From NCBI RefSeq assembly GCF_025717605.1, contig NZ_JAJIRQ010000011.1, positions 1-64,000 on the forward strand: 64,000 nucleotides of DNA. The letters are read 5' to 3'. Below, piece after piece: positions 61,986 to 64,000 of this stretch (its first letter is position 1; each line of letters begins with the position of its first letter). A model generated the notes under the pieces. That model was not told where the DNA came from, searched no databases, and saw nothing but the letters and a program-made list of their open reading frames with translations. A program made the translations under genes and the position numbers. The stretch comes from Paucibacter sp. TC2R-5 (GTDB lineage Bacteria > Pseudomonadota > Gammaproteobacteria > Burkholderiales > Burkholderiaceae_C).

Positions 61986-62492
61986 ATGAAAAAGCTGAAT
62001 TTTGTTGCTGCAGCTGTGCTGGCTGCGTCGTCCTTTGCCGCATCTGCGGTTACCACACCGTGGGGTCAGCACGACGCCATCGAATTTGGCACTGGCTCTG
62101 CGGTAGGGGCGAATTCGATCATTTCTGATTTCTTTACCTTCACATTGGCCGCGCCTGTATACACAGTGGCCGTTGCTGTCACGAATGACACTGCGCCGCC
62201 GACTACATTTGCAAACCTGATTAACGCCTCTTTGACTCTGTGGGACGTAACGAACAACGTCGTGGTAGGTACGGTGAATTTTGATTCGACGGCAGTTACC
62301 AAGGATTTTGGCAGCTTGGCTGCTGGTAGCTACAAGTATGCGGTGTCAGCGCAGGTGGCAGCTAATGCAATTGGGGGCTCATACCTTGTGACTTCTTCAG
62401 TGACGCCAGTGCCGGAGCCAAGCACCTACGCCCTGCTGTTGGCCGGTCTGGGTGCCATCGGTTTCGTTGCTCACCGCCGCAAGTCTGCCTAA
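61986..62492 (+). CDS. PEP-CTERM sorting domain protein 2
   Basis: A 168-aa exported protein. Signal peptide MKKLNFVAAAVLAASSFAASA, almost identical to its paralogues. The body has ISDFFTFTLAAPVYTVAVAVTND, an FxDxF-like core, and a beta-rich region with TLWDVTNNVVVGTV. The C-terminus is VPEPSTYALLLAGLGAIGFV then AHRRKSA. It is free of cysteines. The ends match genes 1 and 3 well while the middle diverges, as expected for duplicated surface proteins. Confidence 0.9.
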   Translation: MKKLNFVAAAVLAASSFAASAVTTPWGQHDAIEFGTGSAVGANSIISDFFTFTLAAPVYTVAVAVTNDTAPPTTFANLINASLTLWDVTNNVVVGTVNFDSTAVTKDFGSLAAGSYKYAVSAQVAANAIGGSYLVTSSVTPVPEPSTYALLLAGLGAIGFVAHRRKSA

Positions 62493-62535
62493 TTTTTAGG
62501 TCAAGCACGAAGTTGGGCTGCAAAGCCCAGTCTGT

Positions 62536-62565
62536 AAAGAGCGCCCTGGTGGCGCTCTTTGTCAT
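62536..62565 (+). terminator. Terminator of PEP-CTERM gene 2
   Basis: AAAGAGCGCC (62536-62545) and GGCGCTCTTT (62551-62560) with loop CTGGT, preceded by a GGGCTGCAAAGCCC hairpin. It is a near copy of the terminators of genes 1 and 3. Confidence 0.85.
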
Positions 62566-62685
62566 TTCTGGGGTGGTTTTGCGCTTGGAGCGAGTGCCTA
62601 CGATGGGCGGCAAATGCGCAATGTCTAAAAACCAGCAGGCATTAGTGACAAAAGTGTGGAACAGCGCACAATTTCTTGTGAAGTC

Positions 62686-62777
62686 CCCCCGAACAGGGGG
62701 AAGGCAGATAGAACTTGGGTCGCTACAGTGCGGAGCAAGGGAGCTAAGACAGGTTCCTGGACCGGCCCAGGGTGGGC
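62686..62777 (+). promoter_or_regulatory. Promoter and structured leader of PEP-CTERM gene 3
   Basis: Dyad CCCCC-GAACA-GGGGG (62686-62700), then TACAGT (62724-62729) as -10, 28 bases from the G arm. Stem A is AGGGA (62738-62742) to TTCCT (62754-62758) with one G-U pair. Stem B is GCCC (62765-62768) to GGGC (62774-62777). Confidence 0.7.
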
Positions 62778-62802
62778 GCATTTAATTCTCAAAGAGTAAA
62801 GA

Positions 62803-63303
62803 ATGAAAAAATTGAATTTTGTCGCCGCAGCTCTGTTGGCCGTTTCGTCGTTTGCTTCTTCGGCTGCTTCAGTGAATTTGGGCTCCGTTACATTTGACGG
62901 CCCAGAGTTCGCCACTTTTGCCAAGGGCAATTTGACTGGCGCGTTCGATCTGTTTTGGACTTTCCAGCTGGATCAAAACTCCAAGGTGTCGTCCAGCGTT
63001 ACCAGCCAAATTAACGGTATCAAGGATGTTGACTTCACCAGCGTGTACCTGACCGACGGTAGCAACACCGTGGCGGCCTACGAAAACAAGGGTACCGACG
63101 CAAGCGAGCAGTGGGTTTTGAATTCGGTCGCACTGAACTCAAACGTGACTTACCAAATCCACACTGTGGGCACCGCTTACAACAAGGCAGGTTTTGCTGG
63201 CGAATTGTCGGTCACAGCCGTGCCTGAGCCAACGACCTACGCCCTGCTGTTGGCAGGTCTGGGTGCCGTCGGTTTCGTGGCTCGTCGCCGCAAGGCTGCC
63301 TAA
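62803..63303 (+). CDS. PEP-CTERM sorting domain protein 3
   Basis: A 166-aa exported protein. Signal peptide MKKLNFVAAALLAVSSFASSA. The body has FDLFWTFQLDQNSKVSSSV and a beta-rich region with VYLTDGSNTVAAYENKG. The C-terminus is VPEPTTYALLLAGLGAVGFV then ARRRKAA. It carries the same exosortase signal as genes 1 and 2 and is expected at the cell surface or in the matrix. It has its own promoter and terminator. Confidence 0.9.
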   Translation: MKKLNFVAAALLAVSSFASSAASVNLGSVTFDGPEFATFAKGNLTGAFDLFWTFQLDQNSKVSSSVTSQINGIKDVDFTSVYLTDGSNTVAAYENKGTDASEQWVLNSVALNSNVTYQIHTVGTAYNKAGFAGELSVTAVPEPTTYALLLAGLGAVGFVARRRKAA

Positions 63304-63346
63304 ATTTTAGGCAAGCCAAGACTTTGGGCCGCAAGGCCCGATATGA

Positions 63347-63378
63347 AAAGAGCGCCCTGGTGGCGCTCTTTTTTATTT
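63347..63378 (+). terminator. Terminator of PEP-CTERM gene 3
   Basis: AAAGAGCGCC (63347-63356) and GGCGCTCTTT (63362-63371) with loop CTGGT, running into TTTTTT. A GGGCCGCAAGGCCC hairpin precedes it. It may also serve the GST gene that ends at 63404 on the other strand. Confidence 0.88.
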
Positions 63379-63403
63379 CTGGCAGCTGTTCTGGCCTAAG
63401 CAC

Positions 63404-64000
63404 TCAGGCCTTTTGCCGATAGGGCTCCTCAAAGTCCAAAAAGTCCTGCTCTGCCATCGCGTCCTTGACCCATGCGGCCACGGCCGGGTGCTGCTCAATG
63501 GCCTGCGCATAGGCCGCAGCCTGCTCGCTCAAGGGCAGGCCGTAGCGTGTGACGCGCATTACCACCGGCGCGAAATAGGCATCGGCAGCGCCAAAGGGGC
63601 CAAACAAAAAGGGCCCGCCGCTGGCGGCCAGCGCTTCGCTCCAGAGGGCGTCCATGCGCGCCAGGTCGGCGCGCAAGCCCGGCTCGCTGTTCAGCAGCTT
63701 GGCGCCGACTTCGCGCAGATCGGCATCGATATTCATCGGGCATAGGCCGCGCAGCTTGCCAAAGCCTGCATGCATTTCGGCGCACAAGCTGCGGGCACGG
63801 GCGCGTTGGCGGGCGTCGCGCGGCCAGATCGCATGCTCGGGGTGCAGGTCGGCGAGGGCTTCGGTGATGGCCAAGGTGTCCCACACGGCGAAACCATCGT
63901 CTTCGACCAGCACCGGCACCTTGGCCGTAGGCGTGACCGGCTGCAAGGCGCGGTAAAAGGCCGAATCCGGCGTGAAGTCAAAACGCAGCTTGACCTCTTC
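63404..64000 (-). CDS. Glutathione S-transferase family protein, 5' end outside window
   Basis: At least 198 aa; the frame is open to the window edge, where it reads EEVKLRFDFTPDSAFYRALQP. The thioredoxin-fold glutathione-site motif is TAKVPVLVEDDGFAVWDTLAITEAL. The helical C-terminal domain follows (GPFLFGPFGAADAYFAPVVMRV, the N-capping segment of GST). A TTG inside the frame at 63946 is not the true start. It probably conjugates or reduces electrophiles; the substrate is unknown. Confidence 0.88.
   Translation of the reverse strand, partial: EEVKLRFDFTPDSAFYRALQPVTPTAKVPVLVEDDGFAVWDTLAITEALADLHPEHAIWPRDARQRARARSLCAEMHAGFGKLRGLCPMNIDADLREVGAKLLNSEPGLRADLARMDALWSEALAASGGPFLFGPFGAADAYFAPVVMRVTRYGLPLSEQAAAYAQAIEQHPAVAAWVKDAMAEQDFLDFEEPYRQKA

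Larger units (their letters stand above)
62493..62802 (+). other. 310-base region between PEP-CTERM genes 2 and 3
   Basis: No convincing gene. It holds the gene 2 terminator, an inverted repeat CACAA (62667-62671) to TTGTG (62676-62680), and the promoter and leader of gene 3. A 90-codon open frame spans it but only reads through these elements. Confidence 0.7.

Noticed and set aside
60961-62740. Sigma-54 (-24/-12) promoters for the PEP-CTERM genes
   Set aside because: I looked for GG-N10-GC with suitable context before each gene and found none placed alike in all three. The TAnnnT plus dyad pattern is consistent instead.
62513-62785. 90-codon frame between PEP-CTERM genes 2 and 3
   Set aside because: It covers a terminator, the shared dyad and the leader, so it is regulatory DNA rather than a gene.
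1-64000. CRISPR arrays, insertion sequences, prophage or integrated elements
   Set aside because: No regularly spaced repeats, transposase, integrase or phage genes were seen. Repeats at 61-63 kb are gene-end duplicates, not an array.
1-64000. tRNA genes
   Set aside because: No cloverleaf with TTCGANTC-type arm and CCA-adjacent acceptor stem was recognised by eye. A tRNAscan run would settle it.

Overview
The window looks like a chromosomal segment of a high-GC betaproteobacterium of the order Burkholderiales, most likely near the Roseateles/Paucibacter/Leptothrix group. This rests on the 5S rRNA 3' end, the order smg-dprA-LysM protein divergent from def-fmt-htpX, the yajC-secD-secF block, PEP-CTERM surface proteins, an FFLEE-motif protein and DUF1631. 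No species can be fixed by eye. I saw no insertion sequence, prophage, CRISPR array or tRNA gene. Almost everything reads as core chromosome with small accessory cassettes.

Layout. Bases 1-80 are the end of an rRNA operon (5S plus terminator). 0.1-4.3 kb holds an FFLEE protein, hppD with a divergent Lrp/AsnC regulator, a TPMT-like methyltransferase and an HDOD protein. 4.4-13.4 kb holds small unknowns, an EF-G paralogue, creA, an ABM protein with an atypical P450 divergent from an ArsR regulator, a fused osmoprotectant binding-protein/permease and an enoyl-CoA hydratase. 13.6-16.3 kb holds thymidine kinase flanked by two paralogous four-cysteine mini-proteins, then a PhnD-like/rhodanese fusion. 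16.3-22.5 kb is a minus-strand hydroxyproline catabolic operon (Pyr4H2C deaminase, GntR regulator, epimerase, three-subunit D-hydroxyproline dehydrogenase, DeoR regulator) read from one strong promoter.

22.7-34.6 kb is housekeeping: yajC-secD-secF, DUF1631, smg-dprA-LysM, def-fmt-htpX. 34.8-49.5 kb holds a head-GIN protein, azlCD, pgk, a diguanylate cyclase, maeB, pyk, two orphan periplasmic binding-like proteins, a GHKL ATPase/STAS-like protein, fba, purC and a TPR-like protein. 49.5-60.8 kb holds a CnoX-like thioredoxin, purE-purK-sua5, an SGNH lipoprotein, a chain of overlapping genes (tsaB-rimI-udg-PAS/GGDEF/EAL-midA) and cca. 61-63.4 kb has three tandem PEP-CTERM genes with matching promoters, leaders and terminators. 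The window ends inside a glutathione S-transferase gene.

How genes work together. pgk, pyk, fba and maeB are central carbon enzymes sitting near each other as separate units. purC and purEK make purines, and sua5 and tsaB both serve tRNA t6A37. The Sec accessory proteins and the def/fmt pair serve protein export and N-terminal processing. The most distinctive signals are regulatory: a shared promoter-proximal dyad and two-stem 5' leader before all three PEP-CTERM genes, a dyad wrapped round the -35 box of the hydroxyproline operon, paired 15-bp palindromes between hppD and its regulator, and several starts that look leaderless.
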